Positions 23,376 to 35,467 are shown, counted from the stretch's first letter. The stretch is 64,000 nt of DNA from Punica granatum (GCF_007655135.1 NC_045131.1:13686001-13750000); one strand, 5' to 3'. The notes: generated from the sequence alone by a model not told the origin. Program-made: numbers and translations.

Positions 23376-23636
23376 GTGTTCACCTGCTTAGTAACTGCCT
23401 CGTGAACTTGATCTTCTGTCATTTGGGGATATTGTAGGGATCTTCATGCTCTCCATTGCATTACCTAACTTTTCTTTAAGCATTTTGCTTTTGGCCCTGT
23501 ATGTCACTAGGAAAGAAAATTGTGCAATAGCACATCTATCTATATGTATACCGGAGATATCCTTAATGATGTAATTTTGGATCTCTCAAAATATCCTCGG
23601 TACATAATTTCGATTAATAATGATAGTTGGAGTAAA

Positions 23637-23725
23637 GGGATTTAGTCCGGTGGCATGCGCCATCAACTAAAAATCAAGAGTTCAGGATTTGATTCTTATT
23701 AGTATAACTACTTATATTCCTTTAT
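23637..23725 (+). repeat. tRNA-derived SINE-like fragment
   Basis: Reads AGTCCGGTGGCATGCGCCAT (A-box-like) and, about 30 bases on, GTTCAGGATTTGATTCTTAT (B-box-like). Plus orientation, unlike most copies here. The tail is short. Confidence 0.5.
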
Positions 23726-25594
23726 TTAGCTTTTACGTTCTCTTTCTTCCCTCATGTTCCGAATTTCTCCACATTTCTCTCTTCCATCTCACCATTTCTT
23801 TGCTTTCTTAGCTAAATTTCATTTGCTGATATATTAATTAATGAAAACCTTTTTCTTTCGGTGTGCACTCTGATATTTGGAAACTTGATGGAGCCCAACT
23901 CATCCATTTTGAGTCGGGTGGCCTACTAAGGGGTAAAAACTCTCATAGTATAATTTTTTTTTATTCACGAGGCTCGAACCCAAGATTTTGTATGAGTGGA
24001 ATAAAAGTCGAGCCACTTGAACCAATTCATAGAAAATCTACACATATTAGAAAATTATGAGAAATAATTATACGTTTTAGAGATTTTAAAAGGGGAAATA
24101 GCCTAAAATTCAAATAGTTTACTTAAATTCCCGAATCTATCAAATTTTCAAATTTTGACCCGAAAAATCAAAATATTTCCCTCTGTTTTCCCCATCTACC
24201 AACCCGTTAGTTTATGCATTAACGGCGCTGATGTGCCCATCAAATCTATCTATGTGGGAGATGACGACACACGTGGAAAATTAGGGTTATCCTTTAAGTT
24301 AAAAAATCAGATAGTTTGCTAATTTTTCATGATTTACCAAAACGTCAAAAACTTCAAAAATTCACATATTTTGCATATATTCTCTAATCTACCAAAATGT
24401 ATTAACAACCAAAACAGTCATCAAACTTACATAGTAAGACATACATTTTCCGGCTTTACGCGCCAATTTCTATTTTTGAGATTCGAAACGATGCTTGGGA
24501 CTGAAAAACATATTTCTACATAATATTGATCCTCGTATTTTTCTGAGCAAAACAGTGGTCCCGAATTACCTTTCGTTAGGAAATAATCGAGTAGTTATGA
24601 TCAAACGCGTTTCGTAGGTTCAATATTGAATCTTATCGAGATTCGGTCTCCATGAACGCAAATTGGATTTTTAATAGAGCCGATTATTTTTTCGAATTTC
24701 TCAATTTTGAAATATTCATTCGAAAATTTCGATGGACGGTGAGAAATTGAATTTCTTCCAAATAAAGTCCGTACGAGTAAATAAAAAAGGAAAAAAGAAA
24801 AAAAATTAAAATATATATAGTATTTTCCTTTAACTTCGTTCCAGTGGAATATCTCAAATCCATTGACCGGATACTTTATATATGATATTATGAATATTAT
24901 TTATCATCCATTCTAAATCATTTACCGATTGATTACTAATAATAATTATCACAAAATATATAACCACTGTCAGTCGTTTGAGAAATATATAGACTAAAAA
25001 CCTTTGAAATTCCATTTTCTCATACATACTCGCATTCATGTCATGGCTACAAAAAGTCTTTTGAGGGGCATCGTATCACGAACTGTACCCACAACTTATT
25101 GATTTCACACTTTTTTCCATGTAGTTGTTAACTTATATTGCTCCAAATATTGTCGAAGAATAAACTAACATGTACATAACTATATATGACAGCCTGATCA
25201 CCCATCTGATCAAAGCGAGTTATCACCGAGGCCGTTACAAGGTAAAATCAAATGTGTCTAAGTTTATCGATTAAGATAAGATTACTTACATCCCTAGCTC
25301 ATGTATATATACAAGTCACACGGTAAAATGAAGCAGCATCGTTAAGGGAAGGAATTGGCATAACATGCAAAGACCGGATGTTTTTATTCATGTATCAAGA
25401 GGGGATATAGAACCAAGAAGGTTTACATCATAGACAAATAGGAAACAAGCAGAGATATTAATTGCTCCCACAAGCAATACATTTCAAACCACACGCATAT
25501 AAATTGACGAGGATGCTACATATAGAACGAGCACATGCGACACAATGTATGATTTCATATGAAATATAATCGAGAAAAATTCACCAAGTTCAAG
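23726..25594. other. Intergenic region downstream of LTPG copy 2
   Basis: Repeat fragments: 23925-24010 matches the GTAAAACTCT...CTCGAACCC pattern seen near 2930 and 3140. 24080-24300 resembles a DNA-transposon terminus. The part near 25380-25594 is probably the 3' untranslated region of the LTPG gene that ends at 25595. No other gene recognised. Confidence 0.4.
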
Positions 25595-26717
25595 TCAGAC
25601 AGCACTGACACCCGACACGCATGAGGCCACGAAGAGCGAAAGCAAAATGAACCGAACTGAGATCGCCATGGGATTTGCATTTGAACTTGAAGAGCTCGTC
25701 GCTTTAGATCCCCCTGCAAATTCGGGATGCCGGATGAATAAGTGTGATTGTTAAATAATTTGGACAGTTCAGTGTAGGGACACGAGCAATAATCAACAGA
25801 CGTCCATGCGCATGCACACTTTTATAATATATATGATTTGATCATAGAAAATAGTTACAATTAACGGGAAAAAAGAAGAAGAAAGAAACATTGCTTTCTA
25901 CGAATGAACAAATAAATACAAGATGTTATGATTTAATGAAAATCTATTATATCATCTCGTACTGATGATATGTGATTACTGGTACTTCTTTCCGAGTTTT
26001 CGACAACCGAAGAAAGCTCGAACATATAATTAAGAGGGTACACGCACAACCTGTGACGGAGGAGTCGGAGGGAGTGTCATTGTTCCCCGGCAAAGCTTGA
26101 GGAGAGCCCGCTGAAGCCAAATTAGGAGCCATTGCAGGACCACCAGCACCAGCTAATAATACATGAGCATCAAAAACCTCGACAATTTACAAACTAATAT
26201 TCAAATTTAAAGTTTCCTTTTCATCTCACAATAATTACTTTCAATCCAACAAATTTTTTCAATGATATCCGGATTTTTCTTATAGTGTTTTATTGTTGGC
26301 CGTCATATAAGAGAATTTTACTGCACTGAGATAAGATACATTAATATAAGAAAGCAATGATCCTCGACGTAAAGGATTGAGTTGATTCCATATTTTACCA
26401 TTGCATCTGCTGACGGGTGGAGTTTGCACATTACAGGCGCCGGGGAGCGCGAGAGCTTGGGTTTGATTTATTGTCACTCCAAGCGAAGCCCCACCATTGT
26501 TGAGGACCATGCAGAGGCACTGTGGCTGCGACTGGACCACACTGGCTAGCTGCGAGCAGCATGAAGACGACGGGGTTGAGGAGCTCCCCGTCACAAAGTT
26601 GAGACATGGGGACAGGCCGATGAGCACGCTCATGCAGTTCGACTGGGCAGCGACCTGCTCCCACAGCAGGGCTGCTACCGCGAGGGCTACCGCACCCACC
26701 TTTGTTATCGGAGCCAT
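25595..26717 (-). CDS. GPI-anchored non-specific lipid transfer protein (LTPG), copy 2
   Basis: Three minus-strand exons: 26717-26399, 26152-26051 and 25713-25595; 179 residues; both introns in phase 1 as in copy 1. The signal peptide MAPITKVGAVALAVAALLW ends near VAAQ. The eight cysteines are present (SPCLNFVTG, SCCSQLASVVQ, QCLCMVLNNGG, GACNVQ, SRCNG). The linker is Ala/Gly/Pro/Ser-rich (AGAGGPAMAP, SPQALPGN). The tail AISVRFILLSLFVASC is a likely GPI signal. Its lipid-binding core is very like copy 1 (INQTQA.ALPGACNVQTP), so the two are local duplicates. TTTATATA at 26845-26852 is a good TATA box about 130 bp upstream. Role: extracellular or membrane-anchored lipid carrier, by family. Confidence 0.92.
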
Positions 26718-26844
26718 CGAGGTTAGGATGGAACAGTTGGGTTGTCCTGAAAAGAATGGTAGTGTATTGTAATGTATATGTATGGAATTTTAACTTTGCT
26801 TGTAGTGTGAGTTTGGAGTAAAGAGCTTGCATGGGAATGGACGA

Positions 26845-26852
26845 TTTATATA
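26845..26852 (-). promoter_or_regulatory. TATA box of LTPG copy 2
   Basis: On the minus strand this reads TATATAAA. It lies 128 bp upstream of the start codon at 26717, a normal distance for a plant leader of about 100 bases. Confidence 0.65.
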
Positions 26853-27269
26853 CAACTCTTTGTTGGATTTTCGGCATATTATATTTCTCAATTAGTTTAA
26901 TATTTGCTTTTTCGGTGAACTAAAAAATGCTTAATGAGGTCAGACGTGTGCTTATCATCATGCAAATTATATTAATAATTAGCCCCGCCGTTTTAACCCT
27001 TAAAAAAAAATTAGCCCCGCAGTTAACCTAGCGTTGTGGTATATATATCTTTATTTTAATTTAGTTTCCCCAGAACAATATGTTTCGGCAAAGAAAAAGG
27101 GTATAATTTACCCGTAACGAAAAAAATACAAGTTTAATTCTTGGGAAGTTGGGAAGAGTAATTTTAAATACTCAATCTTAAAATTGTGAGATCAAATGTA
27201 TTTTTATCACTAGAAAAGGATATTATCTACCCAAAAGAAAAAAAGAAAAAGAAAAAGAGAAAAAGGAGG
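26853..27269. other. Intergenic spacer
   Basis: AT-rich upstream region of LTPG copy 2. A fragment near 27085-27190 (TACCCGTAACGAAAAAAATAC, then CTCAATCTTAAAATTG) resembles the SINE-like family tail but lacks both promoter boxes. No gene seen. Confidence 0.4.
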
Positions 27270-27631
27270 TTACATGCTTTTGATCTTTACGGCAACAGGC
27301 TTTTGTATATGGAACATGTTCATACCCTCGACTGATGGATAATTCAACTCACTGAATGTCCATATAAATCCATTGGCTCGTCCTGCAAGGGGTCCCGCGT
27401 TAATAATCTCTTTGATTACAAGAGAACAGCTTATGGGTTTTAAAAGGAATAAATTACAGAGTGAAAAATAAAAGCATGTAGGAAAAATATTTTGATGTCA
27501 GGTCGAGTATAAGTATCATTATATATAGAGTCCCGTTTTATCTTATACATATATACCTAAGATTGGGCATGAACTCCCTAAAGAGCTAGTGGCGATTTCT
27601 TGATTGATACACTTAGTGCTGTCATGTCCAT
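27270..27631 (-). CDS. Unidentified gene, two 3' exons (partial or relic)
   Basis: Two minus-strand segments behave like consecutive exons: 27631-27557 (acceptor TTCTTGCAG, donor GTATAT) and 27382-27270 (acceptor CCCTTGCAG, ending in TAA). Their phases match: two bases close a codon, 24 codons follow, then one base is joined to two. The joined frame is open and protein-like: DSTKCINQEIATSSLG, then ANGFIWTFSELNYPSVEG and HIQKPVAVKIKSM. I do not recognise the family. No start or upstream exon was found; a CACTA element end lies about 1.1 kb upstream and may have disrupted it. It could be a chance pairing or the relic of a gene between LTPG copies 2 and 3. Confidence 0.35.
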
Positions 27632-28439
27632 CTGCAAGAAAAACTCATTTTAGAAACACTGATATTTGCTTCCAAAAGTTATTTATTTGCCAAGATATTA
27701 GAGACAAAAGAGTAAATTACCTTATTTACTTTTGTCGTTTTAAATCTATAGAGGCGAATTAACAACAATTAATAAAAGTCACTAACTAGTACTGTTAGTG
27801 TAATTTAATTTGCCTCCAATCAAGAGATATAACAACAAATTTTTTTAAATAAATGATTGTAATTACATTTGACTATTATCTCTCTCATATACTTTTATTG
27901 TGCCTTGAACCCGTCTCGAAACCTAGACTTTTAGCATAGTATTTTTATTCTCGCATCTTTACCATTTCACCATCAATGCATTTTTGAATTGAATTACATT
28001 TAATTTATATTTAATATTTTTGTCAAGCTTCAATAAACATGTAAAATTTTTATTCATATAATTATTTCAAATTAAGAAAATAATTAATATGCATACAATA
28101 TTAAATCAAACATTGTGGGTATATATATCGTTAACTTCTCGGGTGGTAAGTAGAAGATTGCTAAATTATCCAAAAATTTATGTAATAAATCGTATAGAAA
28201 CACAATAGATGAAGTAAAATACACAAAAAGAATACTAGTTTACTACTTTATTTAATCCAAAATCTGCATGAGATAATTTACATTTATCAATAAATAAAAT
28301 ATATTTTCTAATGTTGAGAGTAATTTGAATATCCTTTAATTCATATTGAATAAATTATTTATGTTTAAGCAAAAATAATCCATCAAACTTCCAATACTTT
28401 TTTCTACTTACTCTGTAGATAAAATTTCATGAGTTGGAG
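27632..28439. other. AT-rich region, probably CACTA element interior
   Basis: No gene. GAGGC/GCCTC-bearing words (27750-27830) like those in the CACTA subterminal zone downstream suggest that the element extends here, but its other terminus was not found. Confidence 0.4.
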
Positions 28440-28786
28440 GGAAATGAGAATTAAATTTGGAGGCAATTGTATTTTACCTCTAAAAGAATATATTAGGGGC
28501 AAATAATACTTTTGCTTTCTAAAAAAATATTTAGTCACAAATTTTCTACATGCCTCTACTAATATATTTCTAAAAGTATTATTCTTTTGAGGCAAAAGAC
28601 TTATTTGTTGCTAATAATTCTGATATAGATTTGTAATTTACTAAGTATTAACTTTAAGTGTTTTTAGAGGCACATAAAATCCACGTAAGAGACATTTATT
28701 GTATTTGCCTCAAAATGAGAATTTTAGAGACTAATGTTAAAACTGCCTCTCATTATTTCTCTCTAAAAAGGATGTTTCTTGTAGTG
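28440..28786 (-). mobile_element. CACTA transposon end with subterminal repeats
   Basis: The minus strand begins at 28786 with CACTACAAGAAACATCC, the standard plant CACTA (CMC) terminus. The next 350 bp repeat GAGGCA/TGCCTC words in both orientations (about 28462, 28484, 28552, 28588, 28667, 28707, 28745), as expected of transposase-binding subterminal repeats. The partner terminus and transposase are absent, so this is a truncated or deletion-derived copy. Confidence 0.65.
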
Positions 28787-29589
28787 CAATAATAATTAAT
28801 AATTATTAGAGTACTGGATTCGGTGAAACGGTAATTATCCTCAATTTGAGGTAAAGCAAGTCTCATTCATGAGATTTCCCATAAATCCAATTACTTTTTC
28901 TTTTTCCCTCTATAGTTAGGCCTTTAAATTTCCTTTGTAACTGAAAAAATGGGTAAAATACATTAAATAGCTCACAGTAACTACTAACTTCCATAGGACA
29001 ATTTTATGCCAGTTTAACTATAAATATATTGCAAGTGCATGCAAATTTCTTCAGCAGCTATGCCAGACCATGTCAATTAATTAATTAAACGAACACGGCC
29101 GAAATTCACGTAAGTCTAACAGGAGAGGGATAATCTTTATTAATGTTATTGTGTGCGTACACATGAAATATCTGCCGTCACAGTTAACAATTGCCTGACT
29201 TTCCAAGTTCCAACTTTATATTATAATCTTATATATAGAAAATATATGTGCGATCTATTTGTACGGTTTATTTTCATCTACTTATGTTATTTTTATTTAT
29301 TTTGCGGCTGAAGCTAGCGCAAGTCAATCGAAACGTAAGGTTACGGAAAAACAAGGTGATCATGAAGTATTTGTTCACCTAATATTGCTGGAATTAAGAA
29401 TTTTCTATTCTTCGTAAAGTTTGATGAAAATTTATATATGTTTACCCCTTGACAATGCTATAATAGATGCGAATGCCACAACACGTTGTGTTTATTCAGA
29501 AGAAAAGCTAAAGTGAAATCCCATTTGAATGATAGAGTGAGGGGGTTGGGGTATCCGATAAATTTTAAGATGTCGTACCCCGTGTGTAT
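28787..29589. other. Intergenic region
   Basis: AT-rich spacer. No gene, repeat family or regulatory element could be supported. Confidence 0.4.
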
Positions 29590-29962
29590 AATTCCGGTTT
29601 CTAATGTTAGAAAATGAAACACTCATGTTTATTTAACTTAACTTTACTTAACTCTACTTTTTTCTTAATTCAACAACATAATTATTACCTTTTTATATTT
29701 TTTTTCAAATTCTCTCTCATACTTTTTCTTATCTATTATTTAAATTAATTTGTAATACTAAATTCTTTCAACTATTCAACACTTTTTTCCTCAATTTCAA
29801 CAAAATATTCTCAATTTAACAACACAATCATAACTTTTTTTATCTTTTTTTTTTCAAATTATCTCATATACTTTTTCCAACTACTTTTGCTTTCATTTTC
29901 TCAAATCAAATTAAATTAAACTTAATTTTGTTACCGAATGTTATGTAACAATCTAACAAGGC
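29590..29962 (-). mobile_element. Tourist-type MITE, degraded
   Basis: Minus-strand reading carries the family words GTTGTTAAATTGAG, GTGTTGAATAGTTGAAAG, AATTATGTTGTTGAATTAAG and GTAGAGTTAAGTAAAG, shared with the elements at 14261 and 43843. The ends are too decayed to define a target duplication. Confidence 0.5.
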
Positions 29963-29982
29963 CTAAGATCTCGAAAATAAAA

Positions 29983-30134
29983 TTATTTTTTCGATTATAA
30001 AAAAGGCCCGTGAGACTAGTACAATAAAATAAAAGTCTTAATAGTTAATAAATAGGTACAGATAATCTCACTAAGTATCAAATCTGAAACCTTTTGTTTA
30101 TCAGTTTAGGGCGTGCGCCACTGCACTACCCATT
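29983..30134 (-). repeat. tRNA-derived SINE-like copy (best preserved)
   Basis: Minus strand: GGGTAGTGCAGTGGCGCACG (A-box region), then GGTTTCAGATTTGATACTTA (B-box region) about 30 bases later, then an AT-rich body with TTATTTTATTGTACTAGTCT and a tail ending TTATAATCG. This gives the clearest view of the family, other copies of which occur at 12685, 14040, 21690, 23637, 30836, 35705 and 57950. Confidence 0.6.
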
Positions 30135-30835
30135 TTGATCCGAAAATAAAGTTATTGAGCCTACTAAGCCTTAACAAGCCTCAATAGACCCTTGGATCTC
30201 GTTTGTAAAAAAAAAAGAGCCACCCCACAACCACATTAGAGTTATCCCTTTTTGTTATATATATATGTAAAAGTCCTCTTAGACTCTCCCTCAATAATAA
30301 GGCACATAATATACAAAACGGCTAACTCCATAGTCGGAGAGGGAAATTGGAAAACTATTCCAATTCTCTCCTTTTTTTAATCATGCTTTAGAGTTTAGAC
30401 CATGGATGGCAATGACACACTCAGCGGATTCCTCAACAAAATACCCCCTTATTTAAGAAATAAAACTTACAGATCTATCGAAAAAAGAAATAAAGAAATA
30501 AAACGTACCAACATTAGGAGAACACCGAATTAGAATGCCCTACCCGCGAGTGGACAAGTTCTGATGGGTTCCAACTTCCAAGTCCATACTCGCGAGCATC
30601 CTAAGTTAATAAGCTGACCAAGATTGAAGAACAATCAAAGAGAGATCGGAGATTCCCTTTGTTTACTTCTATGCATACGTCAAAGAACAATGTACATAGT
30701 CTACCAGCTTAGTCAGGGATGGACTGAGTCGGGAGTTGAGCAGGCAGTTACCCCTTAAAATTTTAACATTTTCAAGAAAAATTATATAATATTCTTCAAA
30801 TTATGATGAAATCGTTTTGTATTTATCAAACAGTG
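30135..30835. other. Intergenic region
   Basis: No gene recognised and no intact repeat seen; mixed-composition spacer. Confidence 0.4.
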
Positions 30836-30972
30836 TGTAACGCAACAATGCATGTCCTCGCCTTGGGACTTAGAGGTCTTATGTTCAATACTCATGTGGG
30901 ACTACTCGTGCCCCTTTATTAGAGATTTTCATTTCATTATACTAAGTCCATGACATTCATTGTAACCCAAAA
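30836..30972 (+). repeat. tRNA-derived SINE-like copy
   Basis: Plus orientation: GTGTAACGCAACAATGCATG, then GAGGTCTTATGTTCAATACT (B-box-like), then TTTCATTATACTAAGTCCAT, which corresponds to the body of the 29983 copy, ending in TGTAACCCAAAAAAA. It lies just upstream of the copia element. Confidence 0.5.
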
Positions 30973-30999
30973 AAATTCTTTGTACATATTTGCTTTCTC

Positions 31000-31201
31000 T
31001 ATTACGATTCTAGAATACTCGATATATCTCTGTAATTATATAAATTAGTTACACCTTAGGATAGTATCCCTATTTCCTTAGATAGCCACTGATTTTGTGA
31101 GATTTACTCATCTCATCGTTGTACTCAGCCTCTATATGTACAGAGTATACGAAATAATGCAATTCGACTTTTTCCATTCAGTTCCCTCTTGCAAACTCAA
31201 A
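31000..31201 (+). repeat. 5' LTR of the copia element
   Basis: 202 bp. Contains TATATGTACAGAGTATACG near the 3' side. By eye it differs from the 3' LTR (201 bp) at roughly 15-20 positions, so the insertion is older than the gypsy element at 44586. Confidence 0.85.
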
Positions 31202-32337
31202 TGATATCAGAGCAATTGGTCTAGGGACCAGAGCTTCACCACATCCTCTTGTTGGTTGATTGATTCAGCCAAGCTTCATCTCTGACCATGACGGACAGTA
31301 GCAGTCAGACTACTAGGGTCACAGGCACTAGTGTTGCTATCAATCCTGCTAGCCCATATTTCGTCACCCCGTCTGACAGTACTGGCATTCAGTTGATCTC
31401 CTGCAAACCTAACAGGGACAAGTTATGTTTTGTTGAAGGGACTCTCCCGGAACCATAAGAAGGAGATCCAAATCTTGTTTTGTGGGGCACCGTCAATTCC
31501 ACTGTCGTCACTTGGCTAGCCAATACGTTAGATAAGGTCCTCTAGCCGAGCATTGCTTCTATAGAGGACGCAAAGACCCTCTGGACGACCTGAATTAAAG
31601 TTTTTCTCAAGGGAACGAAAGCCGCATATATCAACTCAAAAGCGAGATTTGCCTCTTGCGGCAGGAGGGATGGTCGGTGTCCGAATATTATGGCCTGCTC
31701 AAAAGCCTATGGGATGAGCTTGATCATCTATTGGAGGCCGTGACCTGTACCTGCGCATGTACGTGATAGCTTGTCTCAATCGTATTGAGCAAAGAGAAAA
31801 GGAGAAGGCACATCAGTTTCTTATGGGGCTAAACCTCGAGTTTTCGATGGTTCGGTCAAATATTCTGAATATGGAACCTTTTCCTTCTCTTAACCGTGTT
31901 TACCAAATGATTACTCGTGATTAAGACAAAGAATTGTAGCCCGATCTCAGGAAATGGGACCGGAGTAGCGGCTTTCCTGGCCAAAGGGGCGACTGACAAC
32001 AAGTCAGTAAATCGCTAAGGAGGAGGTTGTAATAGTCTCGGACACACGAGAAGCACGTGCTACAAACTTAATGGTCGTCCCACCTCTGCAACCGTCGATG
32101 GACAACTGAGTCACGAAGGATGGAATCAACGCAATAATTTGAAACATCGTCCAAGACAGTTGGATCGAAGGAACGTCGCTCCGTGAAGAGATTAAATCCA
32201 ATGTTATCGCGACCTCTCATGTCTCCACGAAGAATCAAGTTGCAGATCTTTTCACTAAGGCGTTAGGACAGGACAGATTCCGTTTTCTCCTCAGCAAGTT
32301 GGTTGTTCGTAATTCTCACGCTCCAACTTGAGGGGAG

Positions 32338-32538
32338 TATTACGGTTCTAGAATACTCGGTGTATCTCTGTAATTATGTAAATTAGTTACACCTTAGGAT
32401 AGTATCCCTATTTCGCTAGATAGCCACTGATTTTGAGGGATTTACCCATCCCATCGTTGTACTCAGTCTCTATATAGACAGAGTATATGGAATAATACAA
32501 TTCGACTTTGTCCATTCAATTTCTTGCAAACTCTGAAA
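32338..32538 (+). repeat. 3' LTR of the copia element
   Basis: 201 bp, preceded by the polypurine tract CTTGAGGGGAG and followed by the target duplication TTCTC (32539-32543). Confidence 0.85.
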
Positions 32539-32543
32539 TTCTC

Positions 32544-34412
32544 CTAACTCTGAAAGGGTATATTCTTATTCGTCTCCTCAAGTACCTTGCCTTATATAAG
32601 TTTGAATTTTGGCTCCGTCCCTAAGAACAGCAAGAGCTTTTAGGTGCCATTTTTACATGAACGAAAAGAAAAATGACTTTGTCTCAGTAAATAATTTTAC
32701 GATATATCACAAACATTTTTTCTTTTTCTTATTTTTACAAAATCATCAAACATTCAGTCCTGCCATCACGGACGCCACTGCGTTTAGGATTGGAGTGGCT
32801 TGACACTACGCACCACGACCCTAGAAGAGGTAGACCAGCCAGCAAGAGTGAGCCTCCTCTGGCGACGTTGTTGTACCGGTAGAGGTGGCTGACATGGGGC
32901 GACCCTAGGTAAATAGATCCAGTGGTGGCAGCTAATCAAGGAATTTCAAGAAGCTGTCAATACTTGGTTAATTTTATTATCTAAAGATAGAAATTATTGA
33001 ACGGCGCTTCATGCTTTTGAGGGACTGTCAACTGCTAGTTCGTGGGATGTGGGAGGTGTTGATAGGAGCTCCGAAGAAGATGAGCATATCAAGTACAAGA
33101 TGTGTCCTTTTGGTGCGTCGGTCTCAACCCAGAAGTGGTAGGATAAAAGTTCAATACTGACCGGTGGCGAAGGGAAAACCGGGAATGGCCTTACTGAGAA
33201 GTGAATTTGGAAGGTTTATCGCAGGCCAGCTCAATGCAAAATACCGGCATTTCAACCTCGATGGTATGCGGAGAGTCAAAACTGGACTAACCTATATATT
33301 TGTGCTTTGCAACGGGTAGCCTCGATTTCAACTGATGGAGATGAAATGTTCTGATCAGTCCAACATGCTTCTAGCTAGGAAAAGCAAGAATAATTGTGCC
33401 AATTGGCTCGCAAATATTTCACTCCAGCAACCTTTACAGGTTCATGCCAAAGATGGAGAGTCGGAGACGAAATATAATTTTGCAATCAAACATGCCCATG
33501 TAATTAGTAAAAGAATAACTAGCTAGGTAGATAACACAAATGTCTATCAAAGTGAAATTTATCATCACTTAGAAATCAAGAGATTTTAGTCAGAGTCGTA
33601 TTAAGAGGTACTAGTTGGATTCTTATTAACTTCAAGTGGCCCTTTACTTCTTCTCTCTTTACCTCGTACTCCCTTCACGAGCCTTCTTAATTGATTGTAA
33701 AAATAAGCAGGATTGCTCGCCCTTTCTTTTCCACCTTCTATCAATTTTCAAAATTTTCGTGATTCCTACTATCATGGGTAGATACAGGATACTCTTTATA
33801 TGAATTGCTATATAAGAATACTCATCAAGTCTTTATGAGCTTCCACAGCAACACTCAAAATTATACAAACTGGCATTCATCACTTAAGCGAAAAATTAAA
33901 GGAAAAATAAATGGATACGGAAAAGTTGCATGACACTAAAAGTTATTAACGTGAATATACAAATTACTGTACCCGTACAAATACGACCTTAACCTTTATT
34001 ATTATATTTTCTCGAACATCGACATATGTTCAGAGGAACCAATGATATATGTTGCAGAATGCACACGAACCCTATAACAAATTCCTCGGCTGTAAACAAA
34101 ACACCTGACCATTCTAATTAACGATCACACTCCCTTTGACGTTCAACCAATTATCTTCTGACACATGGCTGGGGGGCCCATTACAAGCTACCAGGCTTGG
34201 CCCTGAGCCTTATTTGGTTGGCCAATTGAAGTGGGGTCCAGGACCACCTAGACACATCCACAAGCCGCCACATTACAAGACAACATTATCAATGCTGACA
34301 CGTCATCCTTTTACAAACGGTTTGGTTAAGGTAGTTGAGCTCCAAAAAACTGATTAACCTACCAATTTCCTTTCGATACTCCTCCATGGCAACCAACCCT
34401 TATTCCCTCACC
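32544..34412. other. Intergenic region upstream of LTPG copy 3
   Basis: No gene supported. A GC-richer stretch (about 32800-33330) has short open runs but no recognisable family. The last 300 bases contain the promoter of LTPG copy 3, with ACACATGGCTG and GACACGTCATC (ACGT core) near 34160 and 34300. Confidence 0.4.
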
Positions 34413-34419
34413 TATAAAT
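34413..34419 (+). promoter_or_regulatory. TATA box of LTPG copy 3
   Basis: TATAAAT, 74 bp upstream of the start codon at 34493; transcription would then begin near 34445 and give a leader of about 50 bases. Confidence 0.7.
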
Positions 34420-34492
34420 TCCTTCATCCCTATTCTTCATCATCCCTACTCTCTGAAAACCAAACCCGAATAAGTTAATATCGAAGCCAAAC

Positions 34493-35467
34493 ATGCCTTC
34501 ATCGCGGTTTCTCTCGGGGCTCGCCATCGCCATCGTAACCCTGGTCCTCCCAGTCCTTGGCCAGGTCTCCACGCCGTGTTCCCCGGCAATGATCTCGAGC
34601 TTCACTCCCTGCTTCAACTTCATCACCAACAGCAGCGCCAATGGCACCATCTCTCCCTCCACTGACTGCTGCAGTTCCCTCAAGTTGCTCGCCAACACCA
34701 GCGTGAGCTGCCTGTGCCTCATCATGACTGCGAACGTGCCCATCCAACTCCCCATCAACCGGACGCTCGCCATCTCCCTGCCCCGTGCCTGTAACATGCC
34801 CGGTTTGCCCGTCCAATGCAAGGGTAACTATCTAAACACTAAACTAGCCTGACACACAGTTTCCCTATGCTTTATTATGTCCGATTTTATAATACGACCA
34901 TCTTTGTCTTGTTTATGCAGCCTCTGGTGCACCAATTCCCGCTCCAGGTACAATTTGTATCTTTTAATGCATATGATAAATTGCCTCTAATTCCATTCGC
35001 AGAGTAAATATTTTACATGGCCTTAAATTTCGCATCTATTGACAGGTCCTATGGCACTTGGTCCGACTTCTTCCGCTCCGGGAGCTTCTCCAACTGCTAG
35101 TCCCACTGGTAATCATAATTTATACACTGCTTCAAGCCTTGATACTTATCCTACAAAAGTGAAATTGGAAAACTAGTCGCATTAATATATGGCTTAAGGT
35201 GTAGTTAATGAATTTCTTCCAATACTTTGCCTCCGAACAGCATCAGCACCAGCTCCCGTTCCCGAAGTCGAGCCACCGCCTGCTCTGCCACCAGTATCGG
35301 ACACTCCACCTGTACTGACCCCACCATCGCCTCCAGCGACCTCGACAACCCCAGGTAGCCGCCCAGTGGTGAATCCACCGGCGGCTTCCGGTGTTACTCA
35401 TGTCCCTTCCCCGACATTATTTCTACCAGTTACGATATTAGGATCTCTTATGATGAAATTTTATTAG
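34493..35467 (+). CDS. GPI-anchored non-specific lipid transfer protein (LTPG), copy 3
   Basis: Four exons: 34493-34823, 34921-34947, 35046-35108 and 35241-35467; 215 residues; every intron in phase 1, including around the 27-bp micro-exon 2. Signal peptide MPSSRFLSGLAIAIVTLVL to about residue 23. Cysteine pattern C, C, CC, CLC, C, C (TPCFNFITN, DCCSSLKLL, VSCLCLIM, RACNMPG, PVQCKG). The Pro/Ser/Ala-rich linker is long (PAPVPEVEPPPALPP), arabinogalactan- or xylogen-like, and probably O-glycosylated. The tail LFLPVTILGSLMMKFY is a weak GPI signal. N-glycosylation sites occur at NSSANGT and NTS. It diverges clearly from copies 1 and 2 in the core (IMTANVPIQLPINRTLAI), so it is an older paralogue. 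Confidence 0.92.

Larger units (their letters stand above)
31000..32538 (+). mobile_element. Internally deleted Ty1/copia retrotransposon
   Basis: The element has LTRs at 31000-31201 and 32338-32538 (both begin TATTACG.TTCTAGAATACTCG). TTCTC flanks both sides (30995-30999 and 32539-32543), a 5-bp target duplication. A primer-binding site TGATATCAGAGC starts right after the first LTR (31202, one mismatch to the initiator tRNA-Met site), and the polypurine tract GAGGGGAG lies before the second. The interior starts with gag (MTDSSSQTTRVTGTSV at about 31288), shows UBN2-type words (HQFLMGLNLEFSMVRSNILN), then jumps to the last part of RNase H (TKNQVADLFTKALGQDRFRF). Protease, integrase and reverse transcriptase are gone. 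Many stops. Terminal TA instead of TG is unusual. Confidence 0.85.

Noticed and set aside
28300..28790. CRISPR-like or regulatory array from repeated GAGGCA words
   Set aside because: Spacing is irregular and both orientations occur next to a CACTA terminus; these are subterminal repeats of a transposon in a plant genome.
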